This document shows, piece by piece, positions 24,446 through 32,332 of a stretch of 64,000 bases of DNA. Each line of letters opens with the position of its first letter. The stretch's first letter is position 1. Source of the DNA: Gelidibacter gilvus (GTDB lineage: Bacteria; Bacteroidota; Bacteroidia; Flavobacteriales; Flavobacteriaceae). Location of the stretch: contig NZ_SDDZ01000016.1 in the NCBI RefSeq assembly GCF_004115975.1, positions 18,232-82,231 of the forward strand. Direction: 5' to 3'. The position numbers and the translations under genes are program-made. The notes beneath the pieces are model-generated. The model ran no database searches. It saw only the letters and a program-made list of their open reading frames with translations, and was not told where the DNA came from.

Positions 24446-24480
24446 CCATCCCGGCCTTCCCGAAGGGCAGGAGCGAGTAA
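24446..24480 (+). repeat. Short GC-rich repeat remnant
   Basis: CCCGGCCTTCCCGAAGGGCAGG and a following AGCGAGTAA form a small hairpin (CTTCCCGAAGGG) right after the hydratase stop. Similar GC-rich islands are confined to gaps in this cluster. Confidence 0.5.
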
Positions 24481-24531
24481 TGCCAATTCAAATATGATGT
24501 ATAATAACATTAGAATAATTACACAACAGTT

Positions 24532-24560
24532 TTTCCCCTTCGGGGAAATTAAAAGGGGAT
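24532..24560 (+). repeat. REP-like hairpin, family C copy 5, ahead of paaY
   Basis: TTTCCCC and GGGGAAA form a perfect 7-base stem (24532-24548, loop TTC) with the tail TTAAAAGGGGATT. The paaY ATG is at 24565. Confidence 0.75.
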
Positions 24561-24564
24561 TACT

Positions 24565-25179
24565 ATGATCTACTCATTCAAAGGTTACACCCCCGTTGTT
24601 CACGAAAGCAGTTTCGTACATCCTTTAGCTGCGGTCACAGGTAATGTGATTATCGGTAAGAATTGTTATATCGGTCCGGGCGCAGCTATTCGTGGCGATT
24701 GGGGACAAATTATCTTAGAGGATGGTGTCAACGTACAAGAAAATTGTACGGTACACATGTTTCCGGGTAAGTCCATCACCTTAAAAGAAAGTGCGCACGT
24801 TGGTCATGGTGCCATAATTCACGGCGCTAATTTGGGTAGAAATTGCCTGATTGGGATGAACTCAGTGATTATGGATGATGCTGACATAGGCGATGAAAGT
24901 ATCGTTGGAGCTATGAGTTTTATAAAAGCAGAAACCATTATTCCAAAACGAAGTCTGGTGGTCGGTAATCCGGCAAAAGTAATTAAACAAGTAAGCGATG
25001 AGATGATCGCTTGGAAAACTAAAGGCACCCAACTCTATCAGCAATTACCAGCCGATTGTCATGAGAGTTTAAGAGAAGTTGAACCTTTAAGAGAAGTTCC
25101 AAAGAATATGAAAATACAGGAAGATGTATATAAAACACTTCGTGAACACTTTCTGCGCAAGCAGGAATCCTCTGATTAA
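24565..25179 (+). CDS. paaY: PaaY: hexapeptide-repeat thioesterase / gamma-carbonic-anhydrase fold
   Basis: This 204-residue left-handed beta-helix protein has hexapeptide repeats from about residue 10 to 130 (VIIGKNCYIGPGAAIRGDWG, VNVQENCTVHMFPG, VGHGAIIHGANLGRNCLIGMNSV). His residues in CTVHMF, VGHGAIIHG match the metal ligands of the gamma-CA family. In E. coli PaaY is a thioesterase that removes toxic pathway CoA esters. A family A-like repeat contributes the last codons (KQESSD), so the C-terminus seems repeat-derived. Confidence 0.9.
   Translation: MIYSFKGYTPVVHESSFVHPLAAVTGNVIIGKNCYIGPGAAIRGDWGQIILEDGVNVQENCTVHMFPGKSITLKESAHVGHGAIIHGANLGRNCLIGMNSVIMDDADIGDESIVGAMSFIKAETIIPKRSLVVGNPAKVIKQVSDEMIAWKTKGTQLYQQLPADCHESLREVEPLREVPKNMKIQEDVYKTLREHFLRKQESSD
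25151..25168 (+). repeat. REP-like palindrome, family A copy 4, within the paaY 3' end
   Basis: TTCTGC, loop GCAA, GCAGGAA: a shortened family A hairpin read in frame as the last residues of PaaY. Confidence 0.55.
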
Positions 25180-25284
25180 ACGCAGAACGACAAGGGGTTG
25201 ATACCATATTCAGTTCCTGGCATTAATTACAATGCTATGACGGATAACATATCATAAGCGGAGCAAGATTATAGTTTGAAATAG

Positions 25285-25362
25285 TTGGGCGTTACCCAAG
25301 GGTCGCGCTTTCACTACTCGCTTCCCGACGAAAAGTCGGGAGAGCTCAAACAAACCGTTCAA
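25285..25362 (+). repeat. Intergenic repeat, family E copy 2
   Basis: It starts TTGGGCGTTACCC and continues with GGGTCGCGCTTTCACTACTC, a CTTCCCGACG...GTCGGGAG hairpin and AGCTCAAACAAACCG. It is about 90 percent alike to copy 1 by eye, with the hairpin arms changed in compensating fashion (CCCAAC/AAGGGTGGG versus CCCGAC/GTCGGG). Confidence 0.8.
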
Positions 25363-25419
25363 TCGCTAACGCAATGTCGATAATAATAAGAAAGTATTGT
25401 AGTAGAAATAAAATAGGTT

Positions 25420-25449
25420 AACCCGCAAGTTTTAAAACCTTATAGGTTT
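25420..25449 (+). repeat. Palindromic repeat, family B copy 6 (diverged)
   Basis: AACCCGCAAGTTTT is followed by AAAACCTTATAGGTTT. It ends 30 bases before the E2 start. Confidence 0.7.
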
Positions 25450-25479
25450 GAATTTAAGTCGGTTTGAAAATTAGATAAA

Positions 25480-26829
25480 ATGAGTAAAGAAAAGAGATTC
25501 CCACTTTCGTGGGAATTAAAGATGCCCAAAATGGGCGAAAGTATCACGGAGGGAACCATAATCAGTTGGCTCATCAATGAAGGCGATTCCTTTGAAGAGG
25601 GTGATATCATTTTGGAGGTCGCCACCGATAAGGTAGATAATGAAGTCCCAGCACCTCAATCTGGAAAACTGATACAAACACTATTTCAGGCAAAGGACGT
25701 GGTTCCAGTTGGAGAAATTATTGCAATTTTTGAGGCTTCGGAAGATATAACTTCAATTGAAAAAGTTGTTCTTCCTTCTAATTCTGAAGTTTCTGAAGAA
25801 AAAACAAAGCAAACGCCAAAAAAACCTGAAGCGACGAGATCTACTTCAAGACCAATTACTTCAAGTTCAACTTCAAATATTTCCTCCTCTTCGGGGAGGC
25901 CAGGAGGGGATTTCTTTTCCCCTTTAATCCAAAAAATAGCGAAAGAACAACATATTAGCTATGAGGAGTTGGCGAGAATTCCAGCCACTGGACATGAGGG
26001 ACGATTACGAAAAAGCGATGTCTTCAATTATATAGGAGAGGGAAGGCCCTATAAGTTTACACAAGCCGTAGCGCAAGACCCCACCGCTTACCGCATTCCA
26101 CAATTGAATTTCGATAAAGGGAAAGGTAAAATCATAAAAATGGACCGGATGCGGCAAATGATTGCTGATCATATGGTCTATTCAAAACACACGTCGCCCC
26201 ACGTCACCGCTTATGTGGAAGCCGACATGACCAATATGGTCAATTGGCGAAATGCCAATAAAGAGGCTTTTCAAAAAAAATATGGCGAACGTTTAACATT
26301 TACGCCCTTGTTTGTTGAAGCGGTTGCAAAAGCGGTCAAGGATTTTCCAAACATCAATGCCTCTGTGGATGGTAGTGACATCATCGTGAAAGAAGATATC
26401 AATATCGGAATGGCAACAGCCTTACCAAGTGGGAATTTGATTGTCCCAGTTGTGAAGAATGCAGATACAAAAGATTTGAAAACATTGGCAGAAAATGTCA
26501 ATGAGATGGCGAACAAAGCCAGGGAAAATAAATTGGGAGGTGACGATATCAAAGGCAGCACCTTTACTATTTCCAACGTTGGGACGTTTGGAAGTGTGAT
26601 GGGAACCCCCATTATCAACCAACCTGAAGTGGCCATCTTAGCTTTGGGGATTATCAAAAAAAGAGCAGAAGTCATGGAAACTGAAAAGGGTGATGAGATT
26701 GCCATCAGAAGCATGATGTATTTGTCTCTGTCCTTCGACCATCGTGTGGTTGATGGTTTTTTAGGCGGCAGTTTTGTGCGCCGCGTTGCCGATTATTTCG
26801 AGCAATTTGATGTTAATAGAAAAATATAA
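25480..26829 (+). CDS. 2-oxoacid dehydrogenase complex E2 (dihydrolipoamide acyltransferase)
   Basis: The 449-residue E2 has an N-terminal lipoyl domain (about 12-85, lipoyl Lys51 in EVATDKVDNE), a Ser-rich linker, an E3/E1-binding domain (about 146-182, SPLIQKIAKEQHISYEELARI) and a C-terminal acyltransferase domain with the active-site SLSFDHRVVDG. Substrate range cannot be read from sequence; branched-chain type is most likely. Two hairpin repeats are read in frame: one at codons 6-13 (25497-25516), extending the N-terminus beyond the usual start at LKMPKMGES, and one in the linker (25881-25914). The E1 gene follows after the broken GxxExxY gene. Confidence 0.9.
   Translation: MSKEKRFPLSWELKMPKMGESITEGTIISWLINEGDSFEEGDIILEVATDKVDNEVPAPQSGKLIQTLFQAKDVVPVGEIIAIFEASEDITSIEKVVLPSNSEVSEEKTKQTPKKPEATRSTSRPITSSSTSNISSSSGRPGGDFFSPLIQKIAKEQHISYEELARIPATGHEGRLRKSDVFNYIGEGRPYKFTQAVAQDPTAYRIPQLNFDKGKGKIIKMDRMRQMIADHMVYSKHTSPHVTAYVEADMTNMVNWRNANKEAFQKKYGERLTFTPLFVEAVAKAVKDFPNINASVDGSDIIVKEDINIGMATALPSGNLIVPVVKNADTKDLKTLAENVNEMANKARENKLGGDDIKGSTFTISNVGTFGSVMGTPIINQPEVAILALGIIKKRAEVMETEKGDEIAIRSMMYLSLSFDHRVVDGFLGGSFVRRVADYFEQFDVNRKI
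25497..25516 (+). repeat. Hairpin family D copy 2, inside the first codons of E2
   Basis: ATTCCCAC and GTGGGAAT pair perfectly (8 bases, loop TTTC). It lies 17 bases after the ATG and encodes residues 6-13. Confidence 0.8.
25881..25914 (+). repeat. Family C-type repeat captured inside the E2 linker
   Basis: CCTCC, TCTTC, GGGGAGG and the tail CCAGGAGGGGATTTC align with copy 2 at 11716 (CCCTCTCC, TTC, GGAGAGGG, CTGGGGTGAGG). It is read in frame as part of the SSSSGRPGGDFF linker. Confidence 0.65.
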
Positions 26830-26837
26830 ATGCATCC

Positions 26838-27020
26838 CAATTTCCACGCAAAGACCGCGAAGATTTTAACGCAAAGATTTTGCGTGCTTTGCGAATTCCT
26901 TATTTTACTTTGCGTGAAATCCTTTTTTATCCATCAATGACTCTCAATTTCCACGCAAAGATTTTAACGCCAAGATGTTTTGCGTGCTTTGCGAATTTCT
27001 TATATTGCTTTGCGTGAAAT
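26838..27020 (+). repeat. Tandem pair of near-palindromic repeats, family F
   Basis: Two units, 26838-26920 and 26945-27020, share CAATTTCCACGCAAAG at the start, TTTTGCGTGCTTTGCGAATT in the middle and CTTTGCGTGAAAT at the end. The start and end of each unit are inverted copies, so each can fold. Such CGCAAAG-rich repeats are commonly seen beside GxxExxY genes, and one follows directly here. Confidence 0.8.
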
Positions 27021-27026
27021 AATTAG

Positions 27027-27407
27027 ATGATGACAGAGAATGAACTTTCTTTTAAAGTTATTGGAATTGCTTTAGAATTGCATAAGAGTATTGGTCCTGG
27101 TTAACTAGAATCAACTTATGAAAATGCATTAGCTTATGATTTGAGAGAAAGAGGTCTTTCGGTTCAGCAGCAAGTTCCAATGCCATTCATATACAAAGAA
27201 GTAAAAATGGATATTGGATATAGATTAGATTTATTGGTTGAAAATAAAATAATTATTGAAATAAAATCTGTCGAAAATTTGGCACCTGTTCATTACGCAC
27301 AACTATTGACTTATCTGAAATTATCAGATTTGAAATTAGGATTACTGATGAATTTTAATTCTAGGTTATTGAAAGAAGGAATTCATAGAATAGTAAATAA
27401 TTTATAA
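27027..27407 (+). pseudogene. GxxExxY protein gene with one in-frame stop
   Basis: From the ATG at 27027 the frame reads NELSFKVIGIALELHKSIGPG, a TAA at 27102-27104, then LESTYENALAYDLRERGLSV and DLLVENKIIIEIKSVENLAPVHYAQLLTYLKL. The family motif GxxExxY (normally GPGLLESxY) is cut exactly at the first Leu, so TTA has become TAA. The rest, including the PD-(D/E)xK-like DLLVENKIIIEIKS segment, is intact. It lies between E2 and E1. A start at 27141 would give an 88-residue remnant lacking the N-terminal helix and the motif. Confidence 0.88.
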
Positions 27408-27436
27408 AACCCTCCGAATTAAAGAGTTCAAAACTT

Positions 27437-27451
27437 TAGCAAACTTTGCTA
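27437..27451 (+). promoter_or_regulatory. Small palindrome ahead of E1
   Basis: TAGCAAA and TTTGCTA form perfect 7-base arms around one base, 24 bases before the E1 ATG. It could be a regulator site; this is speculative. Confidence 0.3.
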
Positions 27452-27474
27452 TAAATAAAAGAGAATAAATCAAA

Positions 27475-29625
27475 ATGACCCACAATATTCCAAAAGAAAT
27501 ATTTCGTAAAGCTTTTACAAACCTTTGTACCGCGAAGGCGATGTCAGAATTGTACGAAGCTAATTTCAAACAAGTTTCCAAATACGTACACGCCACTTCA
27601 AGAGGGCACGAAGCCATTCAAATAGCTCTCGGAATGCAATTGTTGCCGCAAGACTATGCGTTTCCATATTACAGGGATGATGCCATGCTGCTATCTTTTG
27701 GATTGAGACCATACGATTTGATGTTGCAATTGTTGGCTAAAAAAGACGATCCATTTTCTGGAGGTCGTACCTATTACGCACATCCCAGTTTAAGAGATAT
27801 CGATAAACCAAAAATACCGCACCAATCGTCTGCTACGGGAATGCAAGCCATTCCAGCGACTGGCGTTGCGATGGGCTTTAAGTATCGCGAAAGCGGTACG
27901 CTCTTTCAAGAAGAAAACGAAACAGCGACAACTTTGCATCATTCGGGGGAAAAATCCTCAAGCGATTATAACCCTTCAGTGCATTCAGAGTATTCTCGCC
28001 TTCATGGGACGTCCCCAATTGTTGTCTGTTCTTTGGGTGATGCTTCCGTGACTGAAGGTGAAGTTGCAGAAGCGTTCCAAATGGCTGTCTTGAAAAAGTT
28101 GCCCATCTTATATCTGGTACAAGATAATGAATGGGATATTTCTGCCATTGCAGCAGAAATCAGGGCACAAGATGCCTTTGAATATGCTAAAGGATTTAAA
28201 GGTTTGGAAGCCATAACGATTGATGGTGCTAATTTCATAGAAAGTTATGAAGCTCTTGGAGAAGTTATAACGACCATTCGCAAAGAGCGTCGGCCATTTT
28301 TAGTACATGCTAAAGTACCTTTACTGAATCATCATACGTCTGGTGTGCGGATGGAATGGTATCGTGATGATTTGGAAGAAGCTAGGTCAAGGGATCCTTA
28401 CCCAGTGTTGAAACAACAATTGTTGGATCGCGGATTTACAAACGATGATTTAGAACTCATAGAAAATGATGCAAAAGAGGCTGTAGCGGCAGATTTTCAT
28501 CTGGCTCTAAAAGCCGAAGACCCCAAGCCAGAAGATTTATTTACGCACGACTTTGCACCAACCCCAATTACCGAAGAAACCGGCGAGCGTTCGCCGAAAG
28601 GTGCGGAGAAAGTCGTTATGGTCGATTGTGCCCTGTTTGCTGTGGAAGAATTGATGAGAAAGCATAAAGAATGTCTGTTATATGGACAGGACGTCGGAGC
28701 GAGACTTGGCGGCGTGTTTAGAGAGGCGGCAACCTTGGCTCAAAAATTTGGAGACGAACGGGTGTTTAACACCCCAATTCAAGAAGCTTTTATAGTGGGA
28801 TCAACCGTTGGAATGAGTGCTGTTGGACTAAAACCCATTGTTGAGGTTCAATTTGCTGATTATATTTGGCCAGGTTTGAATCAATTATTTACTGAAGTGA
28901 GTAGAAGTTGCTACCTATCCAATGGAAAGTGGCCTGTAAGCATGATTTTGCGCGTGCCAATTGGTGCTTATGGGAGTGGAGGTCCATACCATTCGTCGTC
29001 CGTTGAAAGTATCGTGACCAATATTAGAGGAATTAAAATTGCTTATCCAAGCAACGGCGCCGATTTAAAAGGGCTGATGAAAGCGGCTTATTACGATCCA
29101 AATCCAGTCGTTATTTTAGAACATAAGGGTTTGTACTGGAGCAAGGTTCCAGGGACTAAAGGAGCCACTTCTGTTGAGCCTGCGGAGGACTATATATTGC
29201 CCTTTGGGAAAGCTTGGGTACTTCAAGAAATTTGGAAGCAAGAAGGAAAAGAGACCATCACAATTGTCACTTACGGAATGGGCGTGCATTGGGCGTATAA
29301 TGCGTCTGGAGAAATGGGAATGCGAGATCAAATCGAAATCATTGATTTGAGAACCTTGTTTCCTTTGGATGAAGAAACCATTATGAAATCCGTCAGAAAA
29401 ACAGGGAAATGTCTTGTTGTTACTGAAGAACCTTCAAATAATTCTTTTGCGAGAGCTTTGGCAGGAAAAATTCAGGAAGAGTGTTTTAAGTTTTTGGATG
29501 CCCCAGTGATGACCATTGGAAGTGAAAATATGCCCGCCATTCCCCTTAATTCCATATTGGAGGAGACAATGATTCCGAGTACGGAAAAGGTTAAGGCTAA
29601 AATAAATGAGTTACTTAATTACTGA
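27475..29625 (+). CDS. 2-oxoacid dehydrogenase E1, alpha and beta subunits fused
   Basis: The 716-residue thiamine-diphosphate enzyme decarboxylates a 2-oxoacid and hands the acyl group to E2. Residues 1-355 correspond to E1-alpha, with the TPP motif GDASVTEGEVAEAFQMAVLK...QDNEW (about 184-222). Residues 380-716 correspond to E1-beta, with YGQDVGARLGGVFREA and PIQEAFIVGSTVGMSAVGLKP. The segment at about 146-176 (ENETATTLHHSGEKSSSDYN onward) is low in structure and looks like an insertion just before the TPP motif. Branched-chain-type substrates are most likely; no E3 gene is present here. Confidence 0.9.
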   Translation: MTHNIPKEIFRKAFTNLCTAKAMSELYEANFKQVSKYVHATSRGHEAIQIALGMQLLPQDYAFPYYRDDAMLLSFGLRPYDLMLQLLAKKDDPFSGGRTYYAHPSLRDIDKPKIPHQSSATGMQAIPATGVAMGFKYRESGTLFQEENETATTLHHSGEKSSSDYNPSVHSEYSRLHGTSPIVVCSLGDASVTEGEVAEAFQMAVLKKLPILYLVQDNEWDISAIAAEIRAQDAFEYAKGFKGLEAITIDGANFIESYEALGEVITTIRKERRPFLVHAKVPLLNHHTSGVRMEWYRDDLEEARSRDPYPVLKQQLLDRGFTNDDLELIENDAKEAVAADFHLALKAEDPKPEDLFTHDFAPTPITEETGERSPKGAEKVVMVDCALFAVEELMRKHKECLLYGQDVGARLGGVFREAATLAQKFGDERVFNTPIQEAFIVGSTVGMSAVGLKPIVEVQFADYIWPGLNQLFTEVSRSCYLSNGKWPVSMILRVPIGAYGSGGPYHSSSVESIVTNIRGIKIAYPSNGADLKGLMKAAYYDPNPVVILEHKGLYWSKVPGTKGATSVEPAEDYILPFGKAWVLQEIWKQEGKETITIVTYGMGVHWAYNASGEMGMRDQIEIIDLRTLFPLDEETIMKSVRKTGKCLVVTEEPSNNSFARALAGKIQEECFKFLDAPVMTIGSENMPAIPLNSILEETMIPSTEKVKAKINELLNY

Positions 29626-29687
29626 TTAGAGTCAACTTGAGCCGCTAATACTTGGTAATTTCACATCAAACATTAAAACCTAGTATT

Positions 29688-29921
29688 ATGAAAAAAGTAA
29701 TTTTTATGACATTCATGTCATTGTTTATGACCATCTCATTGACATCTTGTAGAGAAGAGACGGAAAAAGAGAAAATAATAAACGAAATGAAGGATGAGGG
29801 TGCTGATATTGAAGTTAGTAGAGATGGTGACAAAATTAAAATGGAAACTGAAAATAGAAAGGTCAAAATCAAAACTGATGATGATGGCGACGTCAAAATA
29901 AAGGATAAAAAAGATAATTAA
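29688..29921 (+). CDS. Small acidic lipoprotein
   Basis: A 77-residue protein starts at the ATG 29688 with a lipoprotein signal (MTISLTSC, lipid at about Cys21), followed by a highly charged tail of alternating K, D and E (EVSRDGDKIKMETENRKVKIKTDDDGDVKIKDKK). The alternation suggests beta-strand repeats. No family is recognised. An earlier start at 29652 would add a non-signal-like extension and is rejected. A strong bidirectional terminator follows. Confidence 0.65.
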   Translation: MKKVIFMTFMSLFMTISLTSCREETEKEKIINEMKDEGADIEVSRDGDKIKMETENRKVKIKTDDDGDVKIKDKKDN

Positions 29922-29936
29922 TCATTTCGATCATGT

Positions 29937-29972
29937 AAAAAAAAGGCGGCTCATTTGAGTCGCCTTTTTTTT
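29937..29972 (+). terminator. Bidirectional terminator
   Basis: GGCGGCTCA and TGAGTCGCC form a 9-base stem (one G-T) flanked by runs of A and T. It serves the lipoprotein gene on plus and the SulP gene on minus. Confidence 0.85.
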
Positions 29973-31638
29973 ATAAGTTATATTCAGAAAGTGGTTTTGT
30001 AAATTTTTCTGGATCTGCCGCCAAATGATAACGGGGATCGTCGATGGCATCAATAATGACTTCCTTAAATTTAGGACTCGCTTTATACATCAAGGTTTTG
30101 CAATCTTCGCTTAAATGTTTGAGTTTAATTGTTTTGCCTTCCGCTTCATATTTTTTTACCAAATTAAAAATAGCTTCCAACGCTGAATGGTCGCTGACAC
30201 GTGATTCTACAAAATCAATGACTACATTTTGAGGATCGTTCTTGGCATCAAATTTATTGTTGAAATTCTGAACAGAACCGAAAAATAAAGGGCCCCATAT
30301 TTCATAAATTTTTGTACCGTCTTCGCTTACGCGTTTGCGTGCTCTAATCATTGTTGCATTTTTCCATGCGAATACAAGAGCAGACAAAATAACCCCAATA
30401 AATACAGCAATTGCAAGATCATAAATGACCGTTACTGCTGATACAGTTACAAGTACAAATGCATCTGCAACCGGAATTTTTCTAATGATCCTGAAACTGG
30501 ACCAGGCAAATGTTTCAATAACCATCATAAACATGACGCCTACCAAAGCGGCAATGGGAACTTGTTCAATATATTGAGCGGTAAATAAAATAAAAGTTAA
30601 TAAAGTCAACGCCATTGCAATTCCGGATAAACGCCCTCTACCACCGGCATTAATATTGATAACGGTTTGACCGATCATACCACAACCTCCAGTACCTCCA
30701 AATAAGCCACTTACCATATTTCCTGCGCCTTGTGCTACACATTCTCGATTTCCATTCCCGCGAGTGTCTGTTAGTTCATCTACTAAGTTCATGGTCATTA
30801 GAGATTCGATAAGTCCTACAGAAGCAGCTAAAAACGCATAAGGAAGGATGAACTTAAGTGTAGCGAAATTGATCGGTAGGTTTTGCCATAGTTCGGTATT
30901 GGGAGTTGGAAATTCGCCCTTCAAACCTTCGCCACCACCTTCTATAATATACGAGCCAACGGTGCTTACATCAAGACCTCCAAAAATAACAACACCACTT
31001 GTAACGATAATTGCAATTAAAGCTGAAGGTATTTTTGTGGTTAATTTAGGAAGTAACCAAATTATAGCCATTGTTAGCCCCACAAGACCTAGCATGATGT
31101 ATAATTCAGAACCTTGCATCGGAATGTTTATATACGTTTTTAAACCGTCCGCACCTATTTCTAATTCTTTGTGAGAGAACATGCGCACTTGTGCCAAAAA
31201 TATTACAATTGCTAACCCGTTGACAAACCCCATCATCACTGAGTGGGGAATCAAACGCACAAAACGTCCTAATTTTAAAACGCCAGCGCCTATTTGAATG
31301 AGTCCCATTAATATAACAGCTGCCAATAAATAAAAGTAGCCCATATTTTCAATAGGGGTATCAAACAACATCCCTTTAGAATGTCCTTCAGAAATAAGGT
31401 TTACAAAAATAACGGCTACAGCACCGGCAGCACCCGTAATTAATCCAGGTCTGCCTCCAAAAATTGCGGCAATTAATCCCACAATAAATGCGCCTGACAA
31501 TGCCACCAAAGGATCTATTTGTGCCACAAAAGCAAAAGCGACAACCTCAGGAATCATGGCTAATGATACGGTAATGCCTGCGAGGATGTCATTTTTCGGG
31601 TTTTGGGTGAAATTTTTTCTTGTTTGGCTAAACATCAT
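29971..31638 (-). CDS. SulP-family anion transporter with STAS domain
   Basis: The 555-residue inner-membrane protein has about 12 hydrophobic segments across residues 15-420, with the SulP signatures DILAGITVSLAMIPEVVAFAFVA and GGTGGCGMIGQTVININAGGRGRLSG. A cytoplasmic STAS domain occupies about 435-530 (VVIDFVESRVSDHSALEAI). It probably carries bicarbonate or sulfate; the ion cannot be told from sequence. It is a single-gene unit ended by the shared terminator. Confidence 0.92.
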   Translation of the reverse strand: MMFSQTRKNFTQNPKNDILAGITVSLAMIPEVVAFAFVAQIDPLVALSGAFIVGLIAAIFGGRPGLITGAAGAVAVIFVNLISEGHSKGMLFDTPIENMGYFYLLAAVILMGLIQIGAGVLKLGRFVRLIPHSVMMGFVNGLAIVIFLAQVRMFSHKELEIGADGLKTYINIPMQGSELYIMLGLVGLTMAIIWLLPKLTTKIPSALIAIIVTSGVVIFGGLDVSTVGSYIIEGGGEGLKGEFPTPNTELWQNLPINFATLKFILPYAFLAASVGLIESLMTMNLVDELTDTRGNGNRECVAQGAGNMVSGLFGGTGGCGMIGQTVININAGGRGRLSGIAMALTLLTFILFTAQYIEQVPIAALVGVMFMMVIETFAWSSFRIIRKIPVADAFVLVTVSAVTVIYDLAIAVFIGVILSALVFAWKNATMIRARKRVSEDGTKIYEIWGPLFFGSVQNFNNKFDAKNDPQNVVIDFVESRVSDHSALEAIFNLVKKYEAEGKTIKLKHLSEDCKTLMYKASPKFKEVIIDAIDDPRYHLAADPEKFTKPLSEYNL

Positions 31639-31660
31639 GATTTTTGCACTTTAAAGGGGG

Positions 31661-31668
31661 CAAAGATA
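31661..31668 (-). promoter_or_regulatory. -7 element of the SulP gene
   Basis: On the minus strand TATCTTTG matches TAnnTTTG, 23 bases upstream of the start. The -33 element is not clear. Confidence 0.4.
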
Positions 31669-31713
31669 GGGTTTTAGAAAGGAAGGCTACTTTCGCTCGT
31701 AGTTTTTATGCAT

Positions 31714-31746
31714 AAAAAAAGCATCAATTATTAAAATTGATGCTTT
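31714..31746 (-). terminator. Terminator of the DUF4136 gene
   Basis: AAGCATCAATT pairs with AATTGATGCTT (reading the minus strand), followed by a run of T. It lies 22 bases beyond the stop. Confidence 0.85.
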
Positions 31747-31767
31747 GAAGTTTATTAATCCTTAATA

Positions 31768-32316
31768 TTATTTTTGTGCTCCCGGAGGATATTTCTCCAT
31801 GATTTTTGCAACAAATTCTTTGATACGTTCTTCTTTTTTATCCATGCGATCTGCCAAATATCCCACACCCATGCCTTGCCATACCAACTCTTTTTTATTG
31901 GCGTCAATCAGATCGACATATAGTGTGCCTTCTGTTGAAGTAGAAACTGAACTATATCCAGAGTTCCAATAATATGGGCTCCATCCCCAACCATAACCGT
32001 ATGGTCCGTAACCGTAAGCGTTATTATAAACATTCACTTTGTCACGGGATTTTGTGAAAATGCTGACCAAGAGATCTGGATTTTCAGATTTCGTATAGCC
32101 TTTGGCCATAAGTTCACTTTCTATGGCTCTTAAAATACGACGTTTGTCAAGGTCACTAATTTCCGCCTTGTCAATGCCCGTTTTAAAAAAAGCAAAGGTT
32201 TTGAACTGGTTGAAATCTGCATTCTTGTCATAATCTGCCGCAACTTTTACTGAGCTACAGGAGGTTGCTACTACTAGGAGCAGAGCCATTGTTACTGTTG
32301 TTAATATTTTGTTCAT
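31768..32316 (-). CDS. DUF4136 lipoprotein
   Basis: This 182-residue lipoprotein has a signal ending VVATSC (lipid at about Cys20). The domain follows the DUF4136 pattern: YDKNADFNQFKTFAFFKTG at the start, LRAIESELMAKGYTKSENPDLLVSIF in the middle, then GTLYVDLIDANKKELVWQGMGVGYL. A Tyr/Gly-rich loop (YGYGPYGYGWGWSPYYW) interrupts the domain, as is common in the family. Role is unknown; probably outer-membrane anchored. It follows hutU with a 16-base gap. Confidence 0.88.
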   Translation of the reverse strand: MNKILTTVTMALLLVVATSCSSVKVAADYDKNADFNQFKTFAFFKTGIDKAEISDLDKRRILRAIESELMAKGYTKSENPDLLVSIFTKSRDKVNVYNNAYGYGPYGYGWGWSPYYWNSGYSSVSTSTEGTLYVDLIDANKKELVWQGMGVGYLADRMDKKEERIKEFVAKIMEKYPPGAQK

Positions 32317-32332
32317 AGCATTTTTATTTAGG

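Larger units (their letters stand above)
25180..25479 (+). other. Gene-free 300-base gap with two repeats
   Basis: No ORF is supported. The gap holds a family E copy at 25285-25362 and a family B copy at 25420-25449. The first 100 bases show nothing recognisable. Confidence 0.7.

Noticed and set aside
26838..27020. Possible CRISPR-like or transposon-end structure
   Set aside because: Only two units, each palindromic, with no spacer pattern and no transposase; treated as an intergenic repeat.
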